Assembly: GCA_900767605.1 (NCBI GenBank)
Contig: CAAFZT010000063.1
Span: forward strand, 4,438 to 68,437
Reading direction: 5' to 3'
From: Bacilli bacterium
Lineage (GTDB): Bacteria > Bacillota_I > Bacilli_A > RFN20 > CAG-826
Length of the DNA: 64,000 bases
Shown piece by piece: positions 26,628 to 34,141 of this stretch. Each line of letters starts with the position of its first letter. Position 1 is the stretch's first letter. The notes beneath the pieces were generated by a model. That model ran no database searches. It saw nothing but the letters and a program-made list of their open reading frames with translations, and had not been told where the DNA came from. Position numbers and translations under genes: made by a program.

Positions 26628-27676
26628 TGCGGAAAGAATTGGATTATTTCAAACTAAGGGAGAGAACCTTCGACAGGGAAACCATCAATTACATCGGCTT
26701 GATCCATGAATATAAGGGGAGACAGGAACTTTACCTAGAACAGAAACCAGAGGAACTTGATCGGCTCATCGAGCTTTCCAAAATCCAAAGCACGGAATCC
26801 AGCAACGAAATTGAAGGAATCGTTACGACCAACCAGAGATTTGTCCAACTGATGAAGGATAAGACGACACCCAAGAACCGCAACGAAAAAGAAATCAAAG
26901 GGTACCGCCATGTCCTTGACATCATTAACACGAATTTTGGCTACATCCCCATCACCCCTAACATGATCCTTCAGCTGCATAGGGAACTGTACCAATTCTC
27001 CGAAGAGCGTTTCGGTGGCAAGTTCAAGGATTCCCCTAACGAAATCGATGCCATAGCAAAAGACGGGACGAAGATGGTTCTCTTCCGCCCGTTAGAACCT
27101 TTTGAGACACCAGAAGCGATCGAAAAACTTTGCAAGGAATACGACAAGGCCATCCACCAATACCGCGTCGATCCCCTCATTGTCATCCCGGTTTTCATCC
27201 ACGATTTTCTCTGCATCCACCCCTTCAACGATGGAAACGGAAGAATGTCCAGGCTTCTTACCACCCTCCTTCTCTATCAAAACGGATATGAGGTTGGGAA
27301 ATACATCTCCTTAGAAAAGAAAATACAAATCACCAAGAGGGACTATTACGATGCCCTGCAAGCAAGCTCCCGCGGTTGGATCGAGGGCAAAAACGATGAC
27401 ACCCCTTTCATCCAATACCTCCTTGGGACCGTTCTAGCTGCCTATCGCGATTTTCAAGACAGGGTCAATATCGTCGGAAAGAAGATGTCTGCCAGGGAAA
27501 TGGTTGAAAAGGCCGTTCATTCTAAAATCGGAAAGTTCACCAAAGCCGACATCGTAGAACTATGCCCAGAAATCAGCAAAGGCTCTATCGAGCAGACTCT
27601 TAAAAAGCTCTGCGATGAAGGCAAAATAAAAAAGGAAGGTATCGGAAAGGCGACATTCTACTATACAGTTGGATGA
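26627..27676 (+). CDS. fic: Fic/DOC family protein with C-terminal winged helix
   Basis: This 349-residue protein has the Fic core HPFNDGNGRMSRLL near residue 198, the active-site loop that transfers AMP or another nucleotide to a protein hydroxyl. An N-terminal autoinhibitory helix STESSNEIEG sits near residue 58, matching the class II (S/T)xxxE(G/N) inhibitor whose Glu blocks ATP. The C-terminal 70 residues (ADIVELCPEISKGSIEQTLKKL) form a winged helix. This is the common Fic-wHTH architecture in bacteria. The ribosome binding site AAAGGA and start lie inside the operator region. The gene is single, with a decayed copy of its own promoter just downstream. Confidence 0.93.
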   Translation: MRKELDYFKLRERTFDRETINYIGLIHEYKGRQELYLEQKPEELDRLIELSKIQSTESSNEIEGIVTTNQRFVQLMKDKTTPKNRNEKEIKGYRHVLDIINTNFGYIPITPNMILQLHRELYQFSEERFGGKFKDSPNEIDAIAKDGTKMVLFRPLEPFETPEAIEKLCKEYDKAIHQYRVDPLIVIPVFIHDFLCIHPFNDGNGRMSRLLTTLLLYQNGYEVGKYISLEKKIQITKRDYYDALQASSRGWIEGKNDDTPFIQYLLGTVLAAYRDFQDRVNIVGKKMSAREMVEKAVHSKIGKFTKADIVELCPEISKGSIEQTLKKLCDEGKIKKEGIGKATFYYTVG

Positions 27677-27728
27677 CTGGCTTCATTCCCTTACTTTCGC
27701 AGGAAGGGATTTTCCTCACAATCCATTC

Positions 27729-27768
27729 GTTTGCTCGTAATTTTGATACTATTTTTTGAGAAAGCCAT
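27729..27768 (+). promoter_or_regulatory. Decayed second copy of the Fic promoter-operator
   Basis: GTTTGCTCGTAATTTTGATA and the following CTATTTTTTGAGAAAG correspond base by base to the Fic promoter block GTTTGCTCACAATTT...GCTATATTTTGTGAG with several changes. No gene follows in a position to use it. It suggests a past duplication, or loss of a second Fic-linked unit. Confidence 0.55.
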
Positions 27769-27836
27769 TCTTTCTCGTATTGATAGGAGCAGATTTCATG
27801 AATCGATTCGTCTTTCTCCCCGTAGTCGCTTCTCCT

Positions 27837-27888
27837 TTTATTACCAACCAAATTACAACAAAAAGTTGGTAATAAAGTTGGTAATAAA
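27837..27888. repeat. Operator-like inverted and direct 12-bp repeats
   Basis: TTTATTACCAAC at 27837-27848 is followed by two adjacent inverted copies GTTGGTAATAAA at 27865-27876 and 27877-27888. The 13-mer TTTATTACCAACC recurs inside the linker repeats of the AlbA_2 pseudogene at 30011-30023, so this is probably the lost operator of that gene type. The 220 bases from here to 28111 hold no gene. They contain an 11-bp near-perfect inverted repeat GCCGCGGTTCA/TGAACTGCGGC (about 27987 and 28089). Confidence 0.65.
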
Positions 27889-28111
27889 TTTCTTTTCTAG
27901 CGTCTTTTCAATTCGAAATCTGTTTTACCATTACACTTCGTTTTAAAGGAGTGTGGAAAAAAGCCTGACCATAAAAGGAAGGAATGCCGCGGTTCAGTTT
28001 TTGGTCCGTACTTCCATTCTTTATAGGGTTTTATATGCTTATCGGCGATATTCCTTCCTCAAAAATAAGGATGGAGCAAGAAAAATCTTTGAACTGCGGC
28101 ACGAGCAAGGC

Positions 28112-29470
28112 TCATTCGTTTTTCCCTTTGATAAAATAACCGCCTTTTTTCTGGGCACCTAGGAATTCGATGTAATGATGCAATTTTCTTTTGATGTTGT
28201 TTTTCAAGATGTCCAACGTGACTTCAGGCTGCTTTTCTTTGATTAGGTTAAGTAGATTTTTTGTGCTGATTCCTGGGTTTTGCTGTATTGCTTGTAGAAT
28301 CAGCAATTCTAAGTCCCCCAGTCTATCATCCTCGATTTTTACAGGGTCATTTGCAGGGTCATTTGCAGGGTCATTTACAGGGTCAGCATAATTTTGGTTC
28401 GGCAATGTCAGCATGAAGAAATTACCGCTTGGATTAAAAACAGGTTGCTTGTCGGCCCCTTCATATGCCTGAAGGATCCTGGGGATGCCTGTACCGAAGT
28501 TCTCAATGTAATGCAGTTTGCTGAGAATGTTGACCAATCCAGGGTTTCGGTAAGTCTGGACACCGGACATAATCTGTTCCAAAGTGGCCTGATAAATTCC
28601 TCCAGGATTCGTTATTTTGACTCTGTCGTCGAAAAATTCAATTTTGATATTCGAGCGAATGAAGTAATTGCTATGGGAGAAAGCGTTAAGTATGGCTTCG
28701 CGAAGCGAGGAGCCGGGATAGGAAACGGTCTCTTTCCGTTGCCATGAATCCGGAGAGATGACAGCAGATACGTCATTCAAATTCGCGGCATTGTCCAAAG
28801 TGCTCTCTAAACACTTCAGCAACGATCCCTCGAATTCCTTTTTCGTTACGAAATTTAGTTTCTTATCGTATTTCGCGAACTTGACGACGATATCCGATTG
28901 ATCCGACATCATAAAGCCAAGGTTCGTGTATTTTCCATCTTTGTCAATCATTCGGAGGGAGCGTAGATTTCTTTCTTCGTGGGGGATGCGGTTCTCATCG
29001 CAGATGTCGTTGAAGAAACGGAATGTTAGGTCCTGCTCATCGGAAACGTCCTCTTCGTAGCTGTATTTTTTGGAATCCAAAAGCATGAGCAAAATCTCGC
29101 TTTCGGTCGCCATTCTTGATGTCGTGCCAATGCGAACGTATACTCCGCTTGGTTTTGGACCCTTCTCTTTAAGGTAATAAGGCTTTTCGATTCCTTGGTT
29201 GACCTCGATAACAAAGACACCGTCCTCATTGAAATGGTACCTAAGCAGACTGGCGACATTGGGATAGAAGACATCCCTTATCCAATTGGAGATTTTGACG
29301 TCCATCTCATCCCTTTCCTTAGAATTCTTATAGGGGATAACTGTGCCGCCATCTTTCACGCCGACATAAATGGTGCCGCCTTCGGTGTTCAGGAAAGCAA
29401 GGATCTCTTTCTTGATTTCATCCGTCATCATTTCCTTGAGTTCAATCTTGTTTGACTCGATGTATTCCAC
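28112..29470 (-). CDS. AlbA_2 (Schlafen-type)/HATPase-like/winged-helix protein A
   Basis: This 452-residue protein has an N-terminal AlbA_2 domain: ESNKIELKEMMTDEIKKEIL followed by AFLNTEGGTIYVGVKDGG. The central HATPase_c_4/RecG-C-like domain has LREAILNAFSHSNYF, IEFFDDRVKITNPGG and ENFGTGIPRI. The linker is NDPANDPANDP, and a C-terminal winged helix ends GGYFIKGKNE. It starts at GTG 29470 with AAAGGATGG upstream. Such proteins are usually annotated ATP-binding protein or putative transcriptional regulator. The linker is encoded by 12-bp DNA repeats identical to the gene's own promoter operator, which points to self-binding DNA regulation. Confidence 0.88.
   Translation of the reverse strand: MEYIESNKIELKEMMTDEIKKEILAFLNTEGGTIYVGVKDGGTVIPYKNSKERDEMDVKISNWIRDVFYPNVASLLRYHFNEDGVFVIEVNQGIEKPYYLKEKGPKPSGVYVRIGTTSRMATESEILLMLLDSKKYSYEEDVSDEQDLTFRFFNDICDENRIPHEERNLRSLRMIDKDGKYTNLGFMMSDQSDIVVKFAKYDKKLNFVTKKEFEGSLLKCLESTLDNAANLNDVSAVISPDSWQRKETVSYPGSSLREAILNAFSHSNYFIRSNIKIEFFDDRVKITNPGGIYQATLEQIMSGVQTYRNPGLVNILSKLHYIENFGTGIPRILQAYEGADKQPVFNPSGNFFMLTLPNQNYADPVNDPANDPANDPVKIEDDRLGDLELLILQAIQQNPGISTKNLLNLIKEKQPEVTLDILKNNIKRKLHHYIEFLGAQKKGGYFIKGKNE
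28342..28389 (-). repeat. Four 12-bp tandem repeats encoding the NDPA linker
   Basis: Units start at 28342, 28354, 28366 and 28378, with the plus-strand word CAGGGTCATTTG/A. The third unit plus two bases gives CAGGGTCATTTACA, identical over 14 bases to the promoter operator at 29487-29500. Confidence 0.9.
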
Positions 29471-29486
29471 GAAGCCACCATCCTTT

Positions 29487-29534
29487 CAGGGTCATTTACA
29501 ATTTAAATATATCTTAAATGACCTTGTAAAACAA
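29487..29534 (-). promoter_or_regulatory. Promoter with inverted-repeat operator for AlbA_2 protein A
   Basis: On the minus strand -35 TTGTTT (29529-29534), 17 bp, -10 TATATT (29506-29511). Arms GGTCATTTA (29490-29498) and TAAATGACC (29515-29523) form a perfect 9-bp inverted repeat straddling the -10. The operator word is the same as the coding repeat in the gene's linker. Confidence 0.8.
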
Positions 29535-29794
29535 TAGCTCTGGGTGATTCATCGATTTTATTGATTGTTCTACTTCAAATGATGTGAAACAAAATAAGAG
29601 GAGAATAACGGATCCCAAAACCCTTGGATAAGAGCCAAGGATGGTGGGGAAGGGAAAAGGCATCTCGCCTATCATGTTTTCGACTAAGAAAACGAACGGA
29701 GATGCCGATGGATATTATAACCGTGAAAAATCAAAACTGATGTGCGATATGGAGCGAGGTAAGGTGGCCCAATCTCCTAAAGCGTTTTCCTCTT

Positions 29795-30150
29795 CTGCCA
29801 ACTAGCATTTCCAATAGCCGGACTTATTTGAACCAACTCTTTCGATGTATCCTCTTTTTTAAAACGAATACGGCATTGTCGATTGACGTTTTGCCTAAAC
29901 AACAGACGACCGCAAGTTCTTTTTTTCGTTATGTTTGGATTGTTTCGTATCTCGGCGAGCGCCTTTGTTCGTGAGTCATTAAGACCATTTTCTTCGGTTT
30001 TATTACAAACTTTATTACCAACCTTAATACCCACTTTATTACCCGTTTTATTACCCACTTTATTACCCACCTCATGGATGAAATTGAATGGGACGGTGAC
30101 TGTAATGTCGTTGTCGTAGAAATCAAACGTCCCTTCGCCATATTCGGAAA
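29795..30150 (-). pseudogene. Broken AlbA_2/winged-helix gene with two poly-A frameshifts
   Basis: The minus strand encodes YGEGTFDFYDNDITVTVPF, then linker VGNKVGNKTGNKVGIKVGNK, then KALAEIRNNPNITKK. To continue the family winged helix the frame must shift at an A7 run near 29925 (giving ELAVVCCLGKTSIDNAVFVL) and again at an A6 run near 29856 (giving RGYIERVGSNKSGYWKC and a TAG). The N-terminal AlbA_2 and most of the HATPase-like domain are absent. Upstream sequence as far as 30274 is open but unlike the family. Both shifts sit in homopolymers, so sequencing error could explain those, but not the missing N-terminus. Confidence 0.75.
30001..30072 (-). repeat. Six 12-bp tandem repeats encoding VGNK-type linker
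   Basis: Units begin at 30001, 30013, 30025, 30037, 30049 and 30061, plus-strand consensus TATTACCCACTT. Each unit is four codons (V-G-N-K). One unit matches the orphan operator at 27837-27849 over 13 bases. Confidence 0.9.
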
Positions 30151-30392
30151 GAACGCTTCTTATTATCCGGATTTTCCTAACAAAAAAAGCTACCATTCGA
30201 AGACTATTCTTCGTTGATTGTGCGATAGATGGCTCCGATTGTCTTATTTCTTTACCATAAATGCACAAAAACATTTAACGAATTCGCCACTTAGAGTGAA
30301 CGATTCGCGGTCTTTCCTCGTTTTTAGCCTTTTTTCAGATTATCAACTAACCATGTACGTCAAGCTTTTTTGGAGAGCATCCCGACTATTTC

Positions 30393-30968
30393 TTATTTTT
30401 CTCTCGTATCATTAAGAGAATGTCTCACTTTAGATTCCAGTTTTTTCTGAACAAATGGCTTTATATTATTTAGGAGAATTGCTGCGATCTTATTCTTTTG
30501 ACGTTGAGTAATTGCATCTTTGTCTCTTTTATTAAACATCTTAAGTAAAAACTTATAGTTCTCCTCTTCGTGATACTTCTCGTCAGTTGAATAAAAGGCT
30601 CCTTCATCATATAAGTGCTTCAAAAGTTTTCGGCTAAATAAATCAGTGCTCAAGTTTAAGAATTCGTTTTCTTCCACCGCATGATAAAGTTTGAATAGCT
30701 GCTCGGTAAGAGAAGTCTGATTGTTTAGGTCGCTTCGCTCAAATTTCCGGATGCAAGAGCTTCCTATCGGAAATAGAGTTTCTTTGGTCTTTGTATTTTC
30801 GATGGTATAAAGGTAGCGTATATCTTCTTTTCCGCAGACACACGACGAAGAACAAGACTCATCTTCATCCGCATCCGCAATCTCCCATTCCAAAACTGCA
30901 TTTATCCAATTTTTTGAGCAGGATTTTTCTAAAACAACCTTTTTTAGTTGCTCAAAAGAAGATGGCAT
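30393..30968 (-). CDS. Hypothetical protein with Cys motif
   Basis: This 191-residue protein contains SCSSSCVCGKEDIRYLYTIE followed by PIGSSCIRKFE near residues 38-80. The spaced Cys (CxCG ... SSC) may bind a metal. The pattern CGK..I...Y.IEN......PIGS.CI is seen in small phage- and plasmid-borne proteins of unknown function. The rest is helical and charged. Ribosome binding site AAGGAGGA. It stands alone between the AlbA_2 relict and the next unknown gene. I give no function. Confidence 0.7.
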   Translation of the reverse strand: MPSSFEQLKKVVLEKSCSKNWINAVLEWEIADADEDESCSSSCVCGKEDIRYLYTIENTKTKETLFPIGSSCIRKFERSDLNNQTSLTEQLFKLYHAVEENEFLNLSTDLFSRKLLKHLYDEGAFYSTDEKYHEEENYKFLLKMFNKRDKDAITQRQKNKIAAILLNNIKPFVQKKLESKVRHSLNDTREK

Positions 30969-31065
30969 ACAAGTTCCTCCTTTTTATCTTGCTTATATTT
31001 TATCACAGAAGTTCCATAAAGCACGGCTGGCAGGAAAGGGGGCCCAGTCGTTTTGCTAGATAGTA

Positions 31066-31089
31066 AATCGGATTTTTAAGCCTGTTTAC
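31066..31089. repeat. Dispersed 23-bp repeat, copy B
   Basis: Near-identical to 25567-25589 (AATCGG-TTTTTA-GCCTGTTTA), again followed by a G-rich run. It lies in a short intergenic gap that is otherwise empty. Confidence 0.45.
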
Positions 31090-31157
31090 GGGGTTTAGAG
31101 GTGAAAATTCGCCTCTTGCAGCATCGCACTTAGTAGTCAAACATCGAGTGAGACGTT

Positions 31158-32009
31158 TTAATTCGACGATTTGGCCTTCTCTTCTAAAACCAGGAATTTA
31201 TTCAAGGTTTCTTTCGTCTGCACGTAGCTCTCCACATAGATGCACATGTTAAACATTTCATCCAAATGTCTTTCTTTATCTTTGACGAACCACAAATATG
31301 GTTTTTCCTTTTGCTTGGTGTCAGGGTGGCGAATTAATTGGGAATATCTTTTGATTTGACCAATCATATCGACGGTATGATATTTTGAAAGAGTCGGTTC
31401 TAAACGATCAATAAGGTGGTGCAAAGCCGTTTCTTTCGCCTTCACATCTCCATCTCTAGATCCTAGATATTCGTATATCGCAGCACGGATTGTCTTTGGA
31501 GACGCTTCAGCAACGCATTCCGCTTGCGGATTAATTTTAATAGCGCGGCAAGTGTGCATTTCCTCGTTTTCCACCACGGTTTTATAACCAATGCTATGCA
31601 AGCTATTGTGCACAAACTCCACAAATTGTTTGCAGATTGCTTGGTTCAAACCCCAGTCGCTCCATTTGGCACGGCCATTCGGGGAAAATGAAACGAAATA
31701 TAAATTAATGAGGATCTCACAATATTTTAGAAATTCTTCCGTAATGGCGCGCCGCTCTTTGACTGGCAAGTTTGCGTAATCACAGCCACAATGTTCGGAA
31801 AGTTCGCTTGTATTTTGGCGTATACAATCATTATAGTCGACATAATAAGGCCGCAAACTTTCGGAAAGGGGAAAGCACACCTCGAATAAAGTTGAAATGG
31901 TATGTCGATATATACTCGCCTCTTTATAAATCAGTCGAGTAATTTTCCCAAATTCCACCAACGGATCGCTTTTATACCCATCTAGTTGTGAAAAGATTGA
32001 TTTGCGCAT
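31158..32009 (-). CDS. Hypothetical protein in a defence-like neighbourhood
   Basis: About 283 residues from the ATG at 32009, chosen because GGAGGAGG lies five bases upstream. The frame extends nine codons further. It is a soluble helical protein with scattered His and Cys (HCGCDYANLP, EEMHTCRAI, KDKERHLDEMFN) and no membrane segment or recognised motif. It lies close to the ASCH gene (32137-32505) in the same direction, so the two could share a transcript. I do not recognise the family. Confidence 0.65.
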   Translation of the reverse strand: MRKSIFSQLDGYKSDPLVEFGKITRLIYKEASIYRHTISTLFEVCFPLSESLRPYYVDYNDCIRQNTSELSEHCGCDYANLPVKERRAITEEFLKYCEILINLYFVSFSPNGRAKWSDWGLNQAICKQFVEFVHNSLHSIGYKTVVENEEMHTCRAIKINPQAECVAEASPKTIRAAIYEYLGSRDGDVKAKETALHHLIDRLEPTLSKYHTVDMIGQIKRYSQLIRHPDTKQKEKPYLWFVKDKERHLDEMFNMCIYVESYVQTKETLNKFLVLEEKAKSSN

Positions 32010-32136
32010 ATCGCCTCCTCCTAACAATAGAAACACTTTGCGATTTCAGCATTTATTTGCAAAAAAGTATAACATCGGTTTTCCATAATGGCATGATGCT
32101 CCTAGGGCTTCAGCCAGCAACAAACAACACCTCAAA

Positions 32137-32505
32137 TTATTTCACGTATACGAACGGCTGTGGTGCCATTCTTAAACCAAAGTCCAATAAGGATTTGGGT
32201 CTCTCGTATACTTTGATTTCTCCAAGCTTATAGGCGTAAGCAATCTGCTTATCCTTAAAGTATTCATCAAAGAACGACTTAGTGATTCCGGATTGGTTCT
32301 TGGTTCGATTCCAAAGTTCTTCGGGCGAAGTGGCGATAACACCGAGGATTTCTACTTCTGCGACAACCTTCATCATTGGTTTCGTTGTATAGATAATAAG
32401 GGTATCAACCTGTTGTTTAGCAACCCTCGTCCGATATTCAAACTTCTTCTCCCCACTTAGGATTTTCTCGACGTATTCTGGATTGATAGCAACGATGATT
32501 TTCAT
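32137..32505 (-). CDS. ASCH-domain protein
   Basis: About 122 residues from the ATG at 32505, which has AGGAGG six bases upstream. Two earlier in-frame ATGs overlap or precede that site. MKIIVAINPEYVEKILSGEK and KFEYRTRVAKQQVDTLIIYT with later EVEILGVIATSPEELWNRTK is the ASCH (PUA-like) fold. ASCH domains bind RNA or modified nucleotides, and some hydrolyse N4-acetylcytidine. It is divergent from the nuclease-helicase gene at 32595 with about 90 bp between starts. Confidence 0.82.
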   Translation of the reverse strand: MKIIVAINPEYVEKILSGEKKFEYRTRVAKQQVDTLIIYTTKPMMKVVAEVEILGVIATSPEELWNRTKNQSGITKSFFDEYFKDKQIAYAYKLGEIKVYERPKSLLDFGLRMAPQPFVYVK

Positions 32506-32594
32506 TTTCATCCTCCTGCCACCGAGACATCTCAAACCACGTTTTCATAAAAATCTTGTTTTTGAGGATTGCCATCACAAAAATAATTATAACG

Positions 32595-34088
32595 ATGACC
32601 AATAAACCCGTTTCACTAATTCAATTAACAAACTTAAAAGATAACGAGGAACTTTCGAAAGCCTTTGTTCCCTATATCGCAGGATTGCCTTCTAGAGGCG
32701 AATACAGACATCAAGAAATAGAAGACATTGCGTCTCTTTTAGCCAATTTCAAATTGCCGGAGAACTGCTATTCCGATTTTATCTACAGTTACAAGATTGC
32801 CCATTTTAACGAGGAATTCGACTTAATAAAGATAACGGACAACCAAGTTATCAACATCGAACTCAAAAGCCAAATGATTTCCAAAGTGAAAATCGAAGAG
32901 CAATTAAAACGGCATGAGCACGCCTTGAAGCTATTGTCGAATCAAATCTATTGTTTCACCTACGTTAGTAAAACAAATGAACTGTTTCGATGGTATGACG
33001 GCAAATTGTTTGAGTGTTCCTTCGAATCGCTAAAAGATCTGCTAGCATCTTCTTTGATAACCCAAGATGTTGATTTGGATGAGGCGTTTTCGCCCAAAAA
33101 CATTTTAGTATCTCCTCTTAATGACTCTGAACGTTTCGTCCATGGCGAATATCTATTGACCCAAAAACAAGAGGATATTAAGCAAGACATCCTTTCCAAA
33201 ATCCGTAATTGCAATTCTTCTATCTTTCTAGGAATTACCGGTGGACCCGGAACAGGAAAAACGCTCCTTTTATACGATATCGCCAAAGAACTAAGCAAAA
33301 CGATGAAAGTTTTGGTCATTCACTGTGGCGAACTGTGTGAAGGACATCACTTTCTGAAATTGAATTTGAAAAACGTGCAGATTCGCCCAATAAAACATTT
33401 TCGCGATAACAATATCGAGAATGACATCGGCTGTATATTGCTAGATGAAGCGCAAAGAATATACGATTCGTTGCTTGAAAAGATTGTCGGGCAGGCAAAT
33501 GTTAAAAAACTTCCCTGCATTATTTCTTACGACGAGAAACAGCGATTATCCCATTCCGAATTAAAAAGAAAGTCCGTTAGTCGGATAGCTAACCTATGCG
33601 GAAAGCCTTTCAAGTTAACCACGACAATAAGGACAAATAAAGAGACCATTCAATTCATTAATTGTCTTTTCAATCTAAATAACGACCATAAAAACGCATT
33701 ATTTTCTAACATCAAGCTGTTCTACGAACCCGATAAAATGAAGGCTGCTGACCTAGCAAAATCCATGAGCGACCAGGGTTACCGATATATCGGGCTGACA
33801 CCATCGAGTTATGACCACAAATTAGACTACCAAAAAGGCGACTTGAATACTCATGCGGTCATTGGACAAGAATTCGGCAAAGTATGCATGATCATGGATG
33901 AGCACTTCTTTTACAACGAAGAAAATCGCCTCAGTTCTTTGCATCACCCCAACTCTGACTACATATGTACGAACCTTTTGTGGCAAGGCCTCACGCGTGC
34001 AAGAACGGGAATCGCATTAGTTGTAACGACGGAACATCTAGTCGAAAAGATTCTTCCGTTACTTACAAGCACAAAGAACCGCCAATAG
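32595..34088 (+). CDS. Nuclease-like domain fused to DUF2075/SF1 helicase-like ATPase
   Basis: About 497 residues from ATG 32595 (MTNKPVSLIQLTNL). A start 13 codons earlier is possible and neither has a good ribosome binding site. The N-terminal part has EEFDLIKITDNQVINIELKS, a restriction-endonuclease-like D...ExK signature. The second part has Walker A GITGGPGTGKTLLLYD, Walker B GCILLDEAQRIYDS, and SF1-like late motifs THAVIGQEFGKVCMIMDEH and LLWQGLTRARTGIALVV. DUF2075-type helicase fusions with nucleases occur in defence islands. The neighbouring ASCH gene fits such a setting. The target is unknown. Confidence 0.8.
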   Translation: MTNKPVSLIQLTNLKDNEELSKAFVPYIAGLPSRGEYRHQEIEDIASLLANFKLPENCYSDFIYSYKIAHFNEEFDLIKITDNQVINIELKSQMISKVKIEEQLKRHEHALKLLSNQIYCFTYVSKTNELFRWYDGKLFECSFESLKDLLASSLITQDVDLDEAFSPKNILVSPLNDSERFVHGEYLLTQKQEDIKQDILSKIRNCNSSIFLGITGGPGTGKTLLLYDIAKELSKTMKVLVIHCGELCEGHHFLKLNLKNVQIRPIKHFRDNNIENDIGCILLDEAQRIYDSLLEKIVGQANVKKLPCIISYDEKQRLSHSELKRKSVSRIANLCGKPFKLTTTIRTNKETIQFINCLFNLNNDHKNALFSNIKLFYEPDKMKAADLAKSMSDQGYRYIGLTPSSYDHKLDYQKGDLNTHAVIGQEFGKVCMIMDEHFFYNEENRLSSLHHPNSDYICTNLLWQGLTRARTGIALVVTTEHLVEKILPLLTSTKNRQ

Positions 34089-34091
34089 AAA

Positions 34092-34119
34092 ATGGAGCCG
34101 CGTTTTGAAGCGGCTCCAT
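34092..34119. terminator. Strong bidirectional terminator between convergent genes
   Basis: ATGGAGCCGC, loop, GCGGCTCCAT is a perfect 10-bp stem. On the minus strand it is followed by TTTTCT and serves the gene at 34142-35764. On the plus strand it follows the helicase gene by 3 bp. Confidence 0.85.
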
Positions 34120-34141
34120 ATCGTTATATATACCCTTAAGA

